Origin: Streptomyces sp. NK15101 | GTDB lineage: Bacteria > Actinomycetota > Actinomycetes > Streptomycetales > Streptomycetaceae | Direction: 5' to 3' | Assembly: GCF_020400725.1 (NCBI RefSeq) | Contig: NZ_JAINVG010000024.1 | Coordinates: 30,013 to 94,012 of the forward strand | DNA length: 64,000 nt | Part shown: positions 1 through 7,549 of the stretch, piece by piece | Numbering within the stretch: the stretch's first letter is position 1 | How the letters are laid out: every line of letters starts with the position of its first letter | Notes under the pieces: model-generated | Databases searched by the model: none | What the model saw: the letters and a program-made list of their open reading frames with translations, nothing else | What the model was told of the DNA's origin: nothing | Program-made: the position numbers and the translations under genes

Positions 1-76
1 CTTCGAGGTGGGCCAGCTCGATCAGGTCCCGCAGGGCGGGGCTGACGACGTGGCGCAGGTCCAGGGGGCGCTTCAT
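1..76 (-). CDS. Replication initiator (RepSA-like), N-terminal fragment
   Basis: Only the first 25 codons are in the window; the gene runs off the left edge. On the minus strand an ATG at 76 is preceded by a GAAGGGAG ribosome binding site and opens a protein beginning MKRPLDLRHVVSPALRDLIE. From memory, this arrangement of a basic start followed by a short helix of the 'LRDLIxLA' type is how rolling-circle replication initiators of Streptomyces integrative elements begin. The position fits, because it is the next gene after the DUF2637 and TraB genes in the same direction. The family assignment rests on 25 residues and is therefore tentative; that it is a real coding start is more secure. Confidence 0.5.
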   Translation of the reverse strand, partial: MKRPLDLRHVVSPALRDLIELAHLE

Positions 77-207
77 GGGGCGGGTTCTCCCTTCGTGCTG
101 GGCTGGGGCCCCGAGCAGGCCGACGGATGCGCGGGCTGCTCGGGGCATGGCGGACCGAGCCCCTTGGGGGCCGAGTGCGGGAGGGAGCCGGAAGGCCGGC
201 GGGAAGG

Positions 208-960
208 TCAGGCCGTAAGGGCCGAGTGAAGGGCGGTGGCCATGGGCAGGCCGACGCCGAGCCGCGCCTTGAGCTGAGCGGTGGTGATGGGCTCGCCGTG
301 CTGGACGTGGTGGGCGTCCGCGATCGAGCGCGCTTCGTTCAGCAGGGGCTCGGGCACCTTGACCGCAGGCACCGGGGCCGGGGCGGGCACGGGCGAGGCC
401 GTCACGGGTGCGGGCTCGGGTGCGGGCTCGGGCACGGAGGCCGGATCGGCAGGGGCCGGAGTGGAGGCAGGCTCGTCTTCCTCAGCCGGGACGACCGGCG
501 CGGGAACGGGCCGGGGTTCCGGTCTCGGCTCCGTGGCGACGGAGACCGGCGCGGGGGTGCCGATGGCGTGGAAGGCCCGGAGGAGCTGGGGGCCGACGGC
601 GCCCCAGCCGAGGAGGAGCAGCGGGGCCACAGCGTCCACGGCAGCGCGGCCGTAGTGGCCGGCAGCGATGGGTTCGGCGATGTTGAGAGCCAGCGTCAGC
701 AGGCCGGAGAAGTGCATCAGCCGGGTAGCGGCCTTCATGTGTTCCGGCGGGACACCGCGCAGCGAGAGGTAGCGCAGGGCCACCAGGAGGCCGACCACGG
801 ACAGGTCCACCATCGGAGCGATCAGCGGCGCGATGGGCTCAGGGATGCCGAGCCGGAGGGCGAGGGCCCAGACGTTGCCGAAGGAGAAGACGAAGGCCAG
901 GGCCGCAATGACGCCCATGACCACGGTCACGGTGCGCTGGGTGATCCGGTCCTCAGACAT
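208..960 (-). CDS. DUF2637 membrane protein of an integrative conjugative element
   Basis: A 250-residue protein. The N-terminal half carries about four hydrophobic segments (roughly residues 12-32, 41-62, 78-96 and 104-125). A long Pro/Ala/Glu-rich linker spans about 130-205, and a small globular tail (206-250) looks like a winged-helix-type fold. This layout is that of DUF2637 proteins encoded beside the TraB DNA pump in actinomycete conjugative elements; they are thought to help intramycelial plasmid spreading (Spd function), probably at the membrane. It lies 53 bases downstream of traB and upstream of the replication initiator, all leftward, so one operon is likely. The exact biochemical role is not known. 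Confidence 0.8.
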   Translation of the reverse strand: MSEDRITQRTVTVVMGVIAALAFVFSFGNVWALALRLGIPEPIAPLIAPMVDLSVVGLLVALRYLSLRGVPPEHMKAATRLMHFSGLLTLALNIAEPIAAGHYGRAAVDAVAPLLLLGWGAVGPQLLRAFHAIGTPAPVSVATEPRPEPRPVPAPVVPAEEDEPASTPAPADPASVPEPAPEPAPVTASPVPAPAPVPAVKVPEPLLNEARSIADAHHVQHGEPITTAQLKARLGVGLPMATALHSALTA

Positions 961-1013
961 AGGGTTTCACCTCCTCTCACAGCGCGCAGGGATACGTGGA
1001 TTGGCCGTCTGGG

Positions 1014-2426
1014 CTATGCGGCGAGCGGCTCCTCACCCTCGTCGTAGCCGTCGTACTTGGTCAGGTCGATGCCGGCGGGGAGCCGGGCGGCCAGCAGGTC
1101 AGCGGGGTCGGCAGTCAGGTGGGCGGTCTCGGCCGCGATGCGGGCAGCGTCCTCCTCTTCGACGTACGGGGTGCGCAGGCGGGTAAAGCCCGCCCTACCA
1201 GGGCTGTTCATGACCGCGACGCCGACATAGGCGGGGTCCTGCAACGTCGTCGGGTTCGCGTCCGGCCATTCGCGGATGTCCTCGCCGAGGGCGGCCACGG
1301 CCGCGTCGGCGGTCTTCTGCGCGAAGGACACGCCGACCGGGCACACGTCCCGGATGGACGTGGGGATGGCATCGCCGGTGGGCTTCTGCGTGATGAGGAT
1401 GACCAGGATGCCGACGCTGCGTCCCTTCCTGACCAGCTCTTCCACGAGCCTCGTGTTCTCGGCCGCCAGGGCGGCCAGGCGCTTGGACTCCTTGTCGGAG
1501 CCCTTGTGGTCGCGGAAGTACGTGTGCGCCTCGTCGATGATCAGCACCGTCCACGGCCAGGCGGCAGACGGGCCGACGTGCCACATGTCCTTGCGCCCGA
1601 GCACGGTCTTGATCGCGGCGGACCGGTCCCGGCGGAGCTTGACGAGCCGCTTGAACAGCGCGTTGGCGTCGTCCAGGTCGTCACCGACGAAGGCGAACAA
1701 CCGGCTGACCAGGTCGGCGTAGTCGCCTTCGTACGCGGCGGACACCTTGCCGTCCGCCACCGCGATCTGAACGGCGGGTGAGGGAGCGCAGTCACAGATG
1801 AAGCGGTTGACCATCGCGGTCTTGCCGAAGCCGGGCAGGCCGGCCACGGTCACCCCGGGTACCTCGGCCAGGTACAGGGCTACGAGCTGGGCGTACTCGT
1901 CCAGGCCGAGTTCCCACCGCACCAACTCTTCCGGGGCCTGCCCGGAGGGGACGTGCGTGGTGGGCGTCAGCAGCGGATCAACGCGAACACCACGGATCAG
2001 CACCTGACCGGGCTTGTCCTGGACGACCGACACGCGCGTGCACCGCCAGGCGTCCGCCAGATACGGGGCCGCCTTCTGGAACTCCTCCAGACCCACCTTC
2101 GGCAGGCAGTTCGCCCGGACGACGACGCCGAACCGGTCGGGCTTCACCTTCAGCGCGGGGATGAGGACCCGCGGCTTGGGCGGCTTGCCATCGGTGTTCG
2201 TCAGCGAGGCCAGCGCGGGCGGGGTCTTGTCCGTGACCGACAGTCCCGCCATCGGCGCGAGCCGCTTCCAGGTCCGGCGAACCCGTATCGCCTGCCGGAT
2301 GCTGGCCCGCATCTCGGTGTCCGCCATCGCGTAGCGGACGAGCCAGACGACCGCCCACACAGCGATGAGGACCAGGCCCGCCCCGACCACGAGCGGGGCG
2401 TAGCCCGTCACCTCCCCCACAGTCAC
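1014..2426 (-). CDS. traB: TraB/TraSA-type FtsK/SpoIIIE DNA translocase
   Basis: A 470-residue ATPase of the FtsK/SpoIIIE family, the single-protein conjugation pump of Streptomyces elements that moves double-stranded DNA between hyphae. Visible features are one N-terminal membrane helix (about 10-30), a Walker A loop AGLPGFGKT at 195-203, a Walker B strand VLIIDEA at 294-300 followed by a His, and a further conserved ILITQKP segment. The length is close to pSAM2-type TraSA rather than the longer pIJ101 Tra. The start is a GTG overlapping the TGA of the upstream 70-codon gene (GTGA), which indicates translational coupling. It should assemble as a hexameric ring at hyphal membranes and recognise a clt-type site in cis. 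Confidence 0.9.
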   Translation of the reverse strand: MTVGEVTGYAPLVVGAGLVLIAVWAVVWLVRYAMADTEMRASIRQAIRVRRTWKRLAPMAGLSVTDKTPPALASLTNTDGKPPKPRVLIPALKVKPDRFGVVVRANCLPKVGLEEFQKAAPYLADAWRCTRVSVVQDKPGQVLIRGVRVDPLLTPTTHVPSGQAPEELVRWELGLDEYAQLVALYLAEVPGVTVAGLPGFGKTAMVNRFICDCAPSPAVQIAVADGKVSAAYEGDYADLVSRLFAFVGDDLDDANALFKRLVKLRRDRSAAIKTVLGRKDMWHVGPSAAWPWTVLIIDEAHTYFRDHKGSDKESKRLAALAAENTRLVEELVRKGRSVGILVILITQKPTGDAIPTSIRDVCPVGVSFAQKTADAAVAALGEDIREWPDANPTTLQDPAYVGVAVMNSPGRAGFTRLRTPYVEEEDAARIAAETAHLTADPADLLAARLPAGIDLTKYDGYDEGEEPLAA

Positions 2427-2635
2427 GTCGTGTCCTTCCTTTCGTAGAGGTAGCCCGCGAGGGCTGATCCGAGGCCCGCCCAGTCCTCCAGGGACTCGAA
2501 GGGCGGGTAGCCGTAGCCGACGAGACCGGCGGCCACGGAGTGGATCAGGGATTCGGAGAACCGGGGGTCCGGTCCGGCGTGAGCGAGCGGATAGCTGCGC
2601 TCAGCGCCGAACCGGAACCCGACAGCGCCCGTCAC
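2423..2635 (-). CDS. Small conserved protein of the transfer operon (70 aa)
   Basis: A 70-residue protein that ends ...AGYLYERKDTT. The start is a GTG at 2635 overlapping the TGA of the upstream gene, and its own TGA overlaps the GTG start of traB, so three genes are chained by four-base overlaps. Longer upstream in-frame starts would run deep into the preceding gene and are not credible. No transmembrane segment or catalytic motif is visible; the middle holds an amphipathic stretch (SLIHSVAAGLVGYGYPP). Position just upstream of traB is typical of small Spd/accessory proteins of AICEs. Function unknown. Confidence 0.7.
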   Translation of the reverse strand: MTGAVGFRFGAERSYPLAHAGPDPRFSESLIHSVAAGLVGYGYPPFESLEDWAGLGSALAGYLYERKDTT

Positions 2636-3009
2636 GCGGCGATCTCGGACGGCTCGTCCGCGACCTGCGGCGCGGGCATGGCCAGTACCTCCAGGCCCGA
2701 GGCCCGGTAGGCGATGCCGTCCTGAAGCTGACCGTTGAAGACCCGCGCCCACGGAGTGGCGAACAGATCCAGCGGCCGCACGAACGCCCCGACGTTCAGC
2801 CCGTTCGGCAGACCGCTCTTCGGGACGGTGACCTTGATCGCCTCAGCGGCCCCGTCCTCCATCACGAAGACGGTCACCGTGTACAGCGGCTCACCGGTCT
2901 CACGGTCGGTGGCGAGCTGGGTCTTCTCCATGTCGGTGAACTTCGGGGTGGGCAGGACGCCGAGCATGTGACGGGTCGTGCTGGTGAAGCCAACGCGGAT
3001 GCGTGCCAT
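2632..3009 (-). CDS. Conserved AICE protein of unknown function (125 aa)
   Basis: The first gene of the leftward transfer operon. The 125-residue protein is rich in beta-strand-forming sequence (for example TVTVFVMEDG and KVTVPKSG), with a conserved-looking PLDLFATPWARVFNG segment near residues 79-93 and a short acidic tail. It has no membrane helix. It begins MARIRVGF with an ATG after a GAAAGGAAG ribosome binding site. The compact beta-rich shape could be OB-like, which would suit a nucleic-acid-binding accessory protein of transfer, but that is inference only. It is preceded by the repeat-rich control region shared with the divergent GntR gene. Confidence 0.75.
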   Translation of the reverse strand: MARIRVGFTSTTRHMLGVLPTPKFTDMEKTQLATDRETGEPLYTVTVFVMEDGAAEAIKVTVPKSGLPNGLNVGAFVRPLDLFATPWARVFNGQLQDGIAYRASGLEVLAMPAPQVADEPSEIAA

Positions 3010-3052
3010 GGGTGGACTTCCTTTCGTTCGGTGCCGCTCGGTGCGGCGTGAT

Positions 3053-3178
3053 CACTACAGTGCACTACCTCCGCCAACCCCGTCAAGCACCTAGCGCACC
3101 TAGTGCAGAGATCTAGCTAGCTCGGGCGGGCCCAGAGGCCGGGTATTTCCAGCGTCCTAGTGCGGCTGGTGTGCTAGG
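3053..3178. promoter_or_regulatory. Divergent promoter/operator region between transfer operon and GntR gene
   Basis: The 186-base gap between the transfer operon and the GntR gene is full of short repeats of a CTAG-containing word. Examples are CACTAC...CACTAC (3053-3068, centred on the palindrome AGTGCACT), CCTAGCGCACCTAGTGC (3090-3106), CTAGCTAG (3113-3120), and an inverted pair CCTAGTGC (3156-3163) / GTGCTAGG (3171-3178) just before the GntR start. Such clusters are expected for autorepression and control of transfer genes by a GntR/KorSA-type repressor. The assignment to the adjacent regulator is inference. Confidence 0.6.
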
Positions 3179-3195
3179 CGGGCTACCCTCGACGC

Positions 3196-3606
3196 ATGAC
3201 TCTGCCGAGGGACTCCCACACTCCGCCGTACCAATTGCTTGCCGATGAGATCCGCAAGCAGATCCGGTCCGGCCGTATCAAGCCGGGTGAGCGCGTCCCG
3301 TCGTCCCGCGACCTCGAAGCCAAGTACGAGATCGCGAACATGACCGCCCGCTCAGCCCTCCGCGTCCTGCGGGACGAGGGCTTGATCTACTCCAAGCCGG
3401 GTGTGGGCAACTTCGTCGTTGACACCCTGCCGGCCAGCACCAGCCCGAAGGCTGACGCCAGCGAGCAGGGTTCGGAACGGCACATGCCCACACCTGAATA
3501 CGTCGAGCTGTCCGAGCGCCTGAATGCGATCGACGCCAGATTGGACAGCCTCTTGAGTGTCTTTCAGCAGCTCGCCGGAGTCAGCGAGAAGCCGCGAAAG
3601 TCGTAG
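3196..3606 (+). CDS. GntR-family transcriptional regulator
   Basis: A 136-residue protein with an N-terminal winged helix of the GntR type (about residues 10-78), including PPYQLLADEIRKQI, GERVPSSRDL and the wing GLIYSKPGVGNFVV. It lacks the large effector-binding domain of classical GntR proteins. Instead there is a Ser/Ala linker and a short C-terminal helix (about 98-128) with heptad-like hydrophobics, probably for dimerisation. Short GntR regulators next to traB act as Kor-type repressors of conjugation and replication in Streptomyces elements (KorSA in pSAM2 is the model). The divergent operator-like region supports that. Its 3' end is overlapped by an antisense small gene. Confidence 0.88.
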   Translation: MTLPRDSHTPPYQLLADEIRKQIRSGRIKPGERVPSSRDLEAKYEIANMTARSALRVLRDEGLIYSKPGVGNFVVDTLPASTSPKADASEQGSERHMPTPEYVELSERLNAIDARLDSLLSVFQQLAGVSEKPRKS

Positions 3607-3727
3607 CGCCCATTCGCTGGCCGGCCTGACGCGCCAACTCCTCCAGGCGGGCAACCTTCTTTTCCATCTTCGCCAGGCGAGCCGCAATCTCCGCCGCCTC
3701 GTGCTTCTTCATTCCCGCCCCGTTCAT
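3581..3727 (-). CDS. Small coiled-coil protein antisense to the GntR 3' end (48 aa)
   Basis: A short reading frame of 48 codons convergent with the GntR gene and overlapping its last 26 bases. It reads MNGAGMKKHEAAEIAARLAK at the start and continues as an almost continuous charged helix with hydrophobics at heptad spacing (I, L, M, V, L, L between residues 14 and 32), so a short coiled coil is likely. An AAGGA-like ribosome binding site sits about 13 bases upstream of the ATG at 3727; a second ATG at 3712 is possible. Codon third positions are mostly G/C. It could be a dimerising partner or antagonist of the GntR protein; no family is recognised. Confidence 0.45.
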   Translation of the reverse strand: MNGAGMKKHEAAEIAARLAKMEKKVARLEELARQAGQRMGATTFAASR

Positions 3728-4925
3728 GTCGTGCCGTTCCTTGCTGACGTTCCGATCAAACTCACCGGGGCTTGCCCACGGCTTGCCCGCTCACCTCTGA
3801 GGGCTTGCCCATCCCAGCAGTCAGAGCGGACACCGCCCCGGACGAGCCCGCTGGCCGGAAGCACCCCGAACACCAGGTCTAGCCGCCTTCGCCACTCCGG
3901 TTCGCCGACACCGCCAACGCGAGTCATCGGACGGGAAGCAACCGTCGAGGCCAGCCCGCACGACGGACCGCACAGGCGCAAGCGGGACCCGCCGATGGCA
4001 CGGCTCCACTTTGGCCACACCATCGGGAAGAAGTCACACGCGTCGCCGAGCTGCATCAAGACTCCCGACCTCCTTTCGCTTCCGGACCTCCATGTTCCGG
4101 AGAATCCCCGGTTTGGGAAACCGGCGATCGTCGGCTATGTTTCGCCATTTCGCGCCGCGGAAGACAGCCCTCGCGTTGTCCGTACCTCACGCGCTCAACC
4201 TCCGCACTTCGTCCTGTAGGGCACTGCGCCCTTCACCTGCTACAGGTGTGAAAAGTGCCTCCCGTGTGACACCTGCGGCCAACGAATCCACCTCAGCAGC
4301 CCCCACTCACCACCGCCCTTGCCGAAAGCGCCTCCCACAGGCCACGAGATGGTCACGACCAGGCCGTGGTGAGTCCGCGCCCCCTTACCAAGACCACCTT
4401 GCAATCCCGAGCCTGTGGATAGATTCCGCCGACCCGGAGAATAAACAGGCATGAATCGCCACTATCGGGATCTTCAGGGTCTGAGGCAGCCAGGAATGCG
4501 GAGATTGCGCAGGATTTTTTCGCCGAGACGCGACCAAGCTCGTACGGCAGCAGGGCTGTTAAGAGTTTCTTTACTGGATCAAGGCGGCCCGCCACGGCGG
4601 GCCGCGCGGCGCGGCGGCCCCAGGCCGCCGACGCTCCTTGTCTCCGCCACCGCTCCGGCGGCCGGTCCACTCGCGCCGCAAAAGCCCGAAGGCGAACCGG
4701 ATGAGTCAGGAAGCAACCCAACCGCCCGCAGTCGCACCGCCAGACAGCGCCCCGCGAAGCACCCGGCGGATGTCCACCTACTGGCACACCAACACGCCGG
4801 CCCCGACGAGCCGACCCCTCCGACGTTCACAGAAGCGCGGTACGTGGCCGAGGCCCTGTGGCTGGGGCGACCGGCTTCCACGGCTTTACCCACCTCCCCG
4901 GTCCGGGTCCCGCGTCGGGCAAGTC

Positions 4926-4999
4926 CAGGGGGCCACTCGTTCAAATTCCGGGCAGGGGCAAAGCCTGCCCGAGTTGCCGGGCTAGCGTACGGCCCCCTG
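4926..4999. repeat. Nested inverted repeat (cruciform-like, 74 nt)
   Basis: Outer arms CAGGGGGCC (4926-4934) and GGCCCCCTG (4991-4999) pair perfectly. Inside lies a second perfect stem CGGGCAGG (4949-4956) / CCTGCCCG (4964-4971) with a 7-nt loop. Between the outer arm and the inner stem is a GTTCAAATTCC stretch resembling a tRNA T-loop, but no tRNA fold can be built around it. The location in a gene-free stretch behind the transfer operon would suit a clt, oriT or single-strand origin of the element. Confidence 0.45.
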
Positions 5000-5228
5000 A
5001 ACATGCCCGACCCCAGACCGGGCAGGCCACCGGCCAAAGCCGCTCCAGCCGGACGCGATGTCACGTGCACCACCCATCAGCTCACCAGGAGAACGAGGCC
5101 GGCCGAACCGCACGCCGCGCGCTCCTCACCAACTCGACAATTCGAAAGCGGGGTTGGGATCAGCCCGTCTCTGGGCACCACGACCACCCCGGTACCATCG
5201 GCACCGGGGTCCTGATCAGGGCTTCCGC

Positions 5229-5274
5229 GACCGGACCACCCCGGATGCTGTCCAGGCCGAGGGGTGGTCCGGTC
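5229..5274. terminator. Strong hairpin terminator
   Basis: A perfect 14-bp stem GACCGGACCACCCC (5229-5242) / GGGGTGGTCCGGTC (5261-5274) with an 18-nt loop, followed on the plus strand by TTTCGTTG. It sits 31 bases beyond the stop of the leftward acetyltransferase gene, so it most likely ends that operon and also insulates it from rightward transcription. Confidence 0.75.
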
Positions 5275-5305
5275 TTTCGTTGTCGTAGGTCAGGCCGCGA
5301 CGCCA

Positions 5306-6175
5306 CTACGCCCGTGTGGTGTGGCTGAAGCCGAGGGAGGTCAGCCCTTCGGACTGACACAACCTGTCGGAGGGGCCGCCGACCTCGGTCTGTAGGAGCT
5401 GGTAAGCGGCGCCATGGGACTGACCCCAGTGCATCGCGGCCCGCCACAGAACACGCCCGAGGCCATGCCCCCGGGCCTCGGGCAGGACGGCGAAGTACTG
5501 GGGCATGAGCTGGGGGCAGCCGATCGCGTCGGGCCGCACTTCCATCGGGCCGATCGCGCCCACGATGCGACCATCCACGGCGACAGCGAGGACCGGGCCG
5601 CACCGGCCGGCCTGCATCTGCCCGTGAAGGAAGGCCAGGCCATCGGCGGCCATGGCCGAGGCGAACGGGGCGAAGGTCCCTTGCACAGTGGCCGGCCAGT
5701 CGGTGACGGGCCGGACCGGGCCGCCGGGGTCGGGGCAGGGGCGAGCGGTGAAGTCCTGAAGCTGGATGCGGGTGCCACGCGGGAAGGCGGTTTCGGGACC
5801 GAGCGGGCGCACGACCCTCGCGTTGACCACGTCATGCACGACGGCGAGCTTCGCGGACAGTTCGGCCGCTTCGTCCACGACGCTGTCACGGTGCCCGTAG
5901 GCGAAGACCTTGACAGTGCCGCGTCCACGCCGGGTCAGGGTGGGGATGAGGGTGTGATCGGACTGGTGGACCACGTCACGACGAAGAACCGTCTCGTCCT
6001 TCTCACTGCTCCAGCGCCGGTCCTTGTCGTAGTGCAGGAAGGAACGGTCAGCGACGGCCGCCCGCAGCGTGTCCTCGAAGAGATCCACGGTGAGGACGTG
6101 GGGGTGGACGGGGCCGAGAGTCGGCACGATCGGCGCGGTCAATACGGGCCGGAGCCAGTCCCAGCGGAAGAACAT
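5306..6175 (-). CDS. GNAT acetyltransferase at the end of the radical SAM/peptide operon
   Basis: A 289-residue protein from the ATG at 6175, chosen because TTAAGGTG lies about 8 bases upstream; an upstream GTG at 6283 would overlap the peptide gene. The C-terminal third is a GNAT acetyltransferase fold with the acetyl-CoA loop ARGHGLGR near residue 235 and the strand LMPQYFAVLPEA before it. The N-terminal ~130 residues (MFFRWDWLRPVL...) match no domain I know. It is the last gene after the radical SAM enzyme and the short peptide, so N-acetylation of the peptide product, or self-protection, is the natural guess. Confidence 0.8.
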   Translation of the reverse strand: MFFRWDWLRPVLTAPIVPTLGPVHPHVLTVDLFEDTLRAAVADRSFLHYDKDRRWSSEKDETVLRRDVVHQSDHTLIPTLTRRGRGTVKVFAYGHRDSVVDEAAELSAKLAVVHDVVNARVVRPLGPETAFPRGTRIQLQDFTARPCPDPGGPVRPVTDWPATVQGTFAPFASAMAADGLAFLHGQMQAGRCGPVLAVAVDGRIVGAIGPMEVRPDAIGCPQLMPQYFAVLPEARGHGLGRVLWRAAMHWGQSHGAAYQLLQTEVGGPSDRLCQSEGLTSLGFSHTTRA

Positions 6176-6263
6176 GTGCGGCACCTTAACGGTCGGCCGG
6201 CCAGGGCTCAGGCCCCGACGCGAAGACGCCAGGGCCTGAACGGTACCGACCGGATTCGGTCGG

Positions 6264-6428
6264 TTAGTGGGGGTTGTCGTCACCGGCGTCGCAGGAGCAC
6301 TCCGCGCTCTCCACGACCGCGTCCAGGTCCAGGACGGCGGTAACCGCCGAAGCGGCGACGGGCGGGGCGGCGCGGCGGGCCGAGGCCGGCGGGCCGGGGA
6401 GGATGGTCACCGGTACGGGCGGGGTCAT
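6264..6428 (-). CDS. Candidate RiPP precursor peptide (54 aa)
   Basis: A 54-codon gene whose ATG at 6428 overlaps the stop of the radical SAM gene (ATGA). The leader-like part (residues 1-32) is rich in Pro, Ala and Val. It is followed by VLDLDAVVES (32-41) and a short polar tail AECSCDAGDDNPH with two cysteines (44 and 46). This is the usual plan of a ribosomally made, post-translationally modified peptide: hydrophobic leader with a recognition motif, then a small Cys/Asp/Ser-rich core. The LDLD-x-x-VVES string resembles, from memory, the FxLD motif of actinobacterial FxLD lanthipeptide precursors, but the maturase here is a radical SAM enzyme. Strict coupling to the enzyme gene is the strongest support. 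Confidence 0.7.
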   Translation of the reverse strand: MTPPVPVTILPGPPASARRAAPPVAASAVTAVLDLDAVVESAECSCDAGDDNPH

Positions 6429-7549
6429 GAGGCGTTCTCCTTGTCTCCGTGCTGGCAGTAGCTGTGCAGCGGCGCCTTTGCCTCCTGGTAGTGCTTGGCC
6501 AGGGGGCGGCAGACCCGGCAGGTGCCGGACAGGGCGCAGCCCTCGCACCCTCCGGTGCGAAGCATGAGGCGGTCGGCGATGGCGCCGAGCCGGGTGAGGC
6601 CGTCGATGCCTTCGGCCATGAGGTCGATCTGGTCGTCGCGGCCGACCTTGCAGATCGACACCTTGGCGTGCGGGTCGGCGTGGAAGAAGGTGTGCCCCGC
6701 GTTGCAGCCGGCGAACGGCTTGCGCTGGCGCAGGTGGGCAGCGGACTGAGCGAGCAGCGGCTCTCCACCGCCGTAGATCGTGGGCGTCATGTTCGTGTAC
6801 GCGTGGTTCTCCACGTTCCACTCGTCGGCGAGGGCGGCCATCTCGTCGGCCTCAGAGGCGTTGTCCTCGGTCACCACGACGTTGATCCGCAGCGGCAGGC
6901 CAGCCTCACGTGCGGCGTCCATGCCCCGCCGGAACGCCTTCCACGCCCCACGGCGCTGGGTGAGCGTGTCGAAGGACTCCTCACTCGCCCCGTACATGCT
7001 GACCACCAGCCGGTACGGCGGAGAGTCCCGGAAGAGCTTGAGGAGGTCCGGTCGCCAGAGCAGCGAGCCGTTCGTGGAGATGGTGAGCATCATCCCGGCC
7101 TGCCAGGCGTACCGGTAGGCGCCCTGGAAGTCCGGGTCCATCGTGGGCTCACCGCCCGTGATCTGGAGCCAGAGGACACCGGCCTCGCGCATGATGTCCA
7201 GCAGCCGCACCTTCTCCTCCCAGGCGAGGCCGGAGAACGGCCGCTCGCCGAGGTAGCAGTGCTTGCAGCCGAAGTTGCAGCCGAGGTTGATCTCCCACGA
7301 GGCCCGGCAGTAGCCGTACGGGGACGGCTCGCGCACCAGCACTGTGCCCTGCGCGGGCCGGCCGCTCAGGTCGATGCCCCACACGTCGGACGCGGTCTGC
7401 ACCGCCCAGGCGGGCAATGCCTCACCGTCGGCAGCGGCCTGCCGCAGGTCCTCGTAGTGGTCGGCGGGGATGCGAGCCCCAGCCCTGGCACCGGGCTTGA
7501 GAAGCAAGTGCCCGTCAAGGAACGGCGAGGCGATCAGAGCATGAGCCAT
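6425..7549 (-). CDS. Radical SAM enzyme with SPASM-like C-terminal cysteines
   Basis: A 374-residue protein starting at the ATG at 7549, whose A is shared with the stop of the upstream zinc-finger gene (TGATG). The radical SAM cluster motif is C91-x3-C95-x2-C98 (CNFGCKHC), with the GGE strand TGGEP at 131-135. The C-terminal part holds seven cysteines (282, 300, 335, 338, 344, 347, 365), as in SPASM/twitch domains that bind auxiliary [4Fe-4S] clusters. Enzymes of this build install C-C, C-S or C-O cross-links in peptides. An N-terminal ~70-residue region before the barrel could be a RiPP recognition-type element. The gene for a likely substrate follows with a 4-base overlap. Confidence 0.9.
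   Translation of the reverse strand: MAHALIASPFLDGHLLLKPGARAGARIPADHYEDLRQAAADGEALPAWAVQTASDVWGIDLSGRPAQGTVLVREPSPYGYCRASWEINLGCNFGCKHCYLGERPFSGLAWEEKVRLLDIMREAGVLWLQITGGEPTMDPDFQGAYRYAWQAGMMLTISTNGSLLWRPDLLKLFRDSPPYRLVVSMYGASEESFDTLTQRRGAWKAFRRGMDAAREAGLPLRINVVVTEDNASEADEMAALADEWNVENHAYTNMTPTIYGGGEPLLAQSAAHLRQRKPFAGCNAGHTFFHADPHAKVSICKVGRDDQIDLMAEGIDGLTRLGAIADRLMLRTGGCEGCALSGTCRVCRPLAKHYQEAKAPLHSYCQHGDKENAS

Larger units (their letters stand above)
3728..5305. other. Gene-poor stretch with structured elements
   Basis: About 1.6 kb without a convincing gene. Frames here lack normal Streptomyces codon bias and the left part is less G+C-rich than the flanks. What can be seen: an in-frame cysteine-rich fragment at 4238-4288 with a stop just upstream; a perfect 10-bp stem GCGGCCCGCC/GGCGGGCCGC at 4584-4605; a larger base-paired element at 4926-4999; an 8-bp stem ACCCCGGT/ACCGGGGT at 5186-5210; and a strong terminator at 5229-5274. 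It may hold a cis-acting transfer or replication site of the element, or be decayed coding DNA. Confidence 0.5.

Noticed and set aside
3724..4059. Leftward 111-codon frame in the gene-poor stretch
   Set aside because: No codon bias, no ribosome binding site and no recognisable protein features.
3557..4219. Rightward 220-codon frame overlapping the GntR gene end
   Set aside because: Ser/Arg/Pro-rich composition and overlap with two better-supported frames; no start signal.
4429..4436. GACCCGGA, like the 8-bp TraB recognition repeat of some Streptomyces plasmids
   Set aside because: I see only one copy; functional clt sites need several spaced copies.
4940..4951. GTTCAAATTCC, a tRNA T-loop-like sequence
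   Set aside because: The flanking bases cannot form a T-stem and no acceptor or anticodon stem fits.
4353..5073. Overlapping leftward frames in 4.3-5.1 kb
   Set aside because: Composition is Arg/Ala/Gly/Pro filler and hairpin sequence is being translated; no family resemblance.
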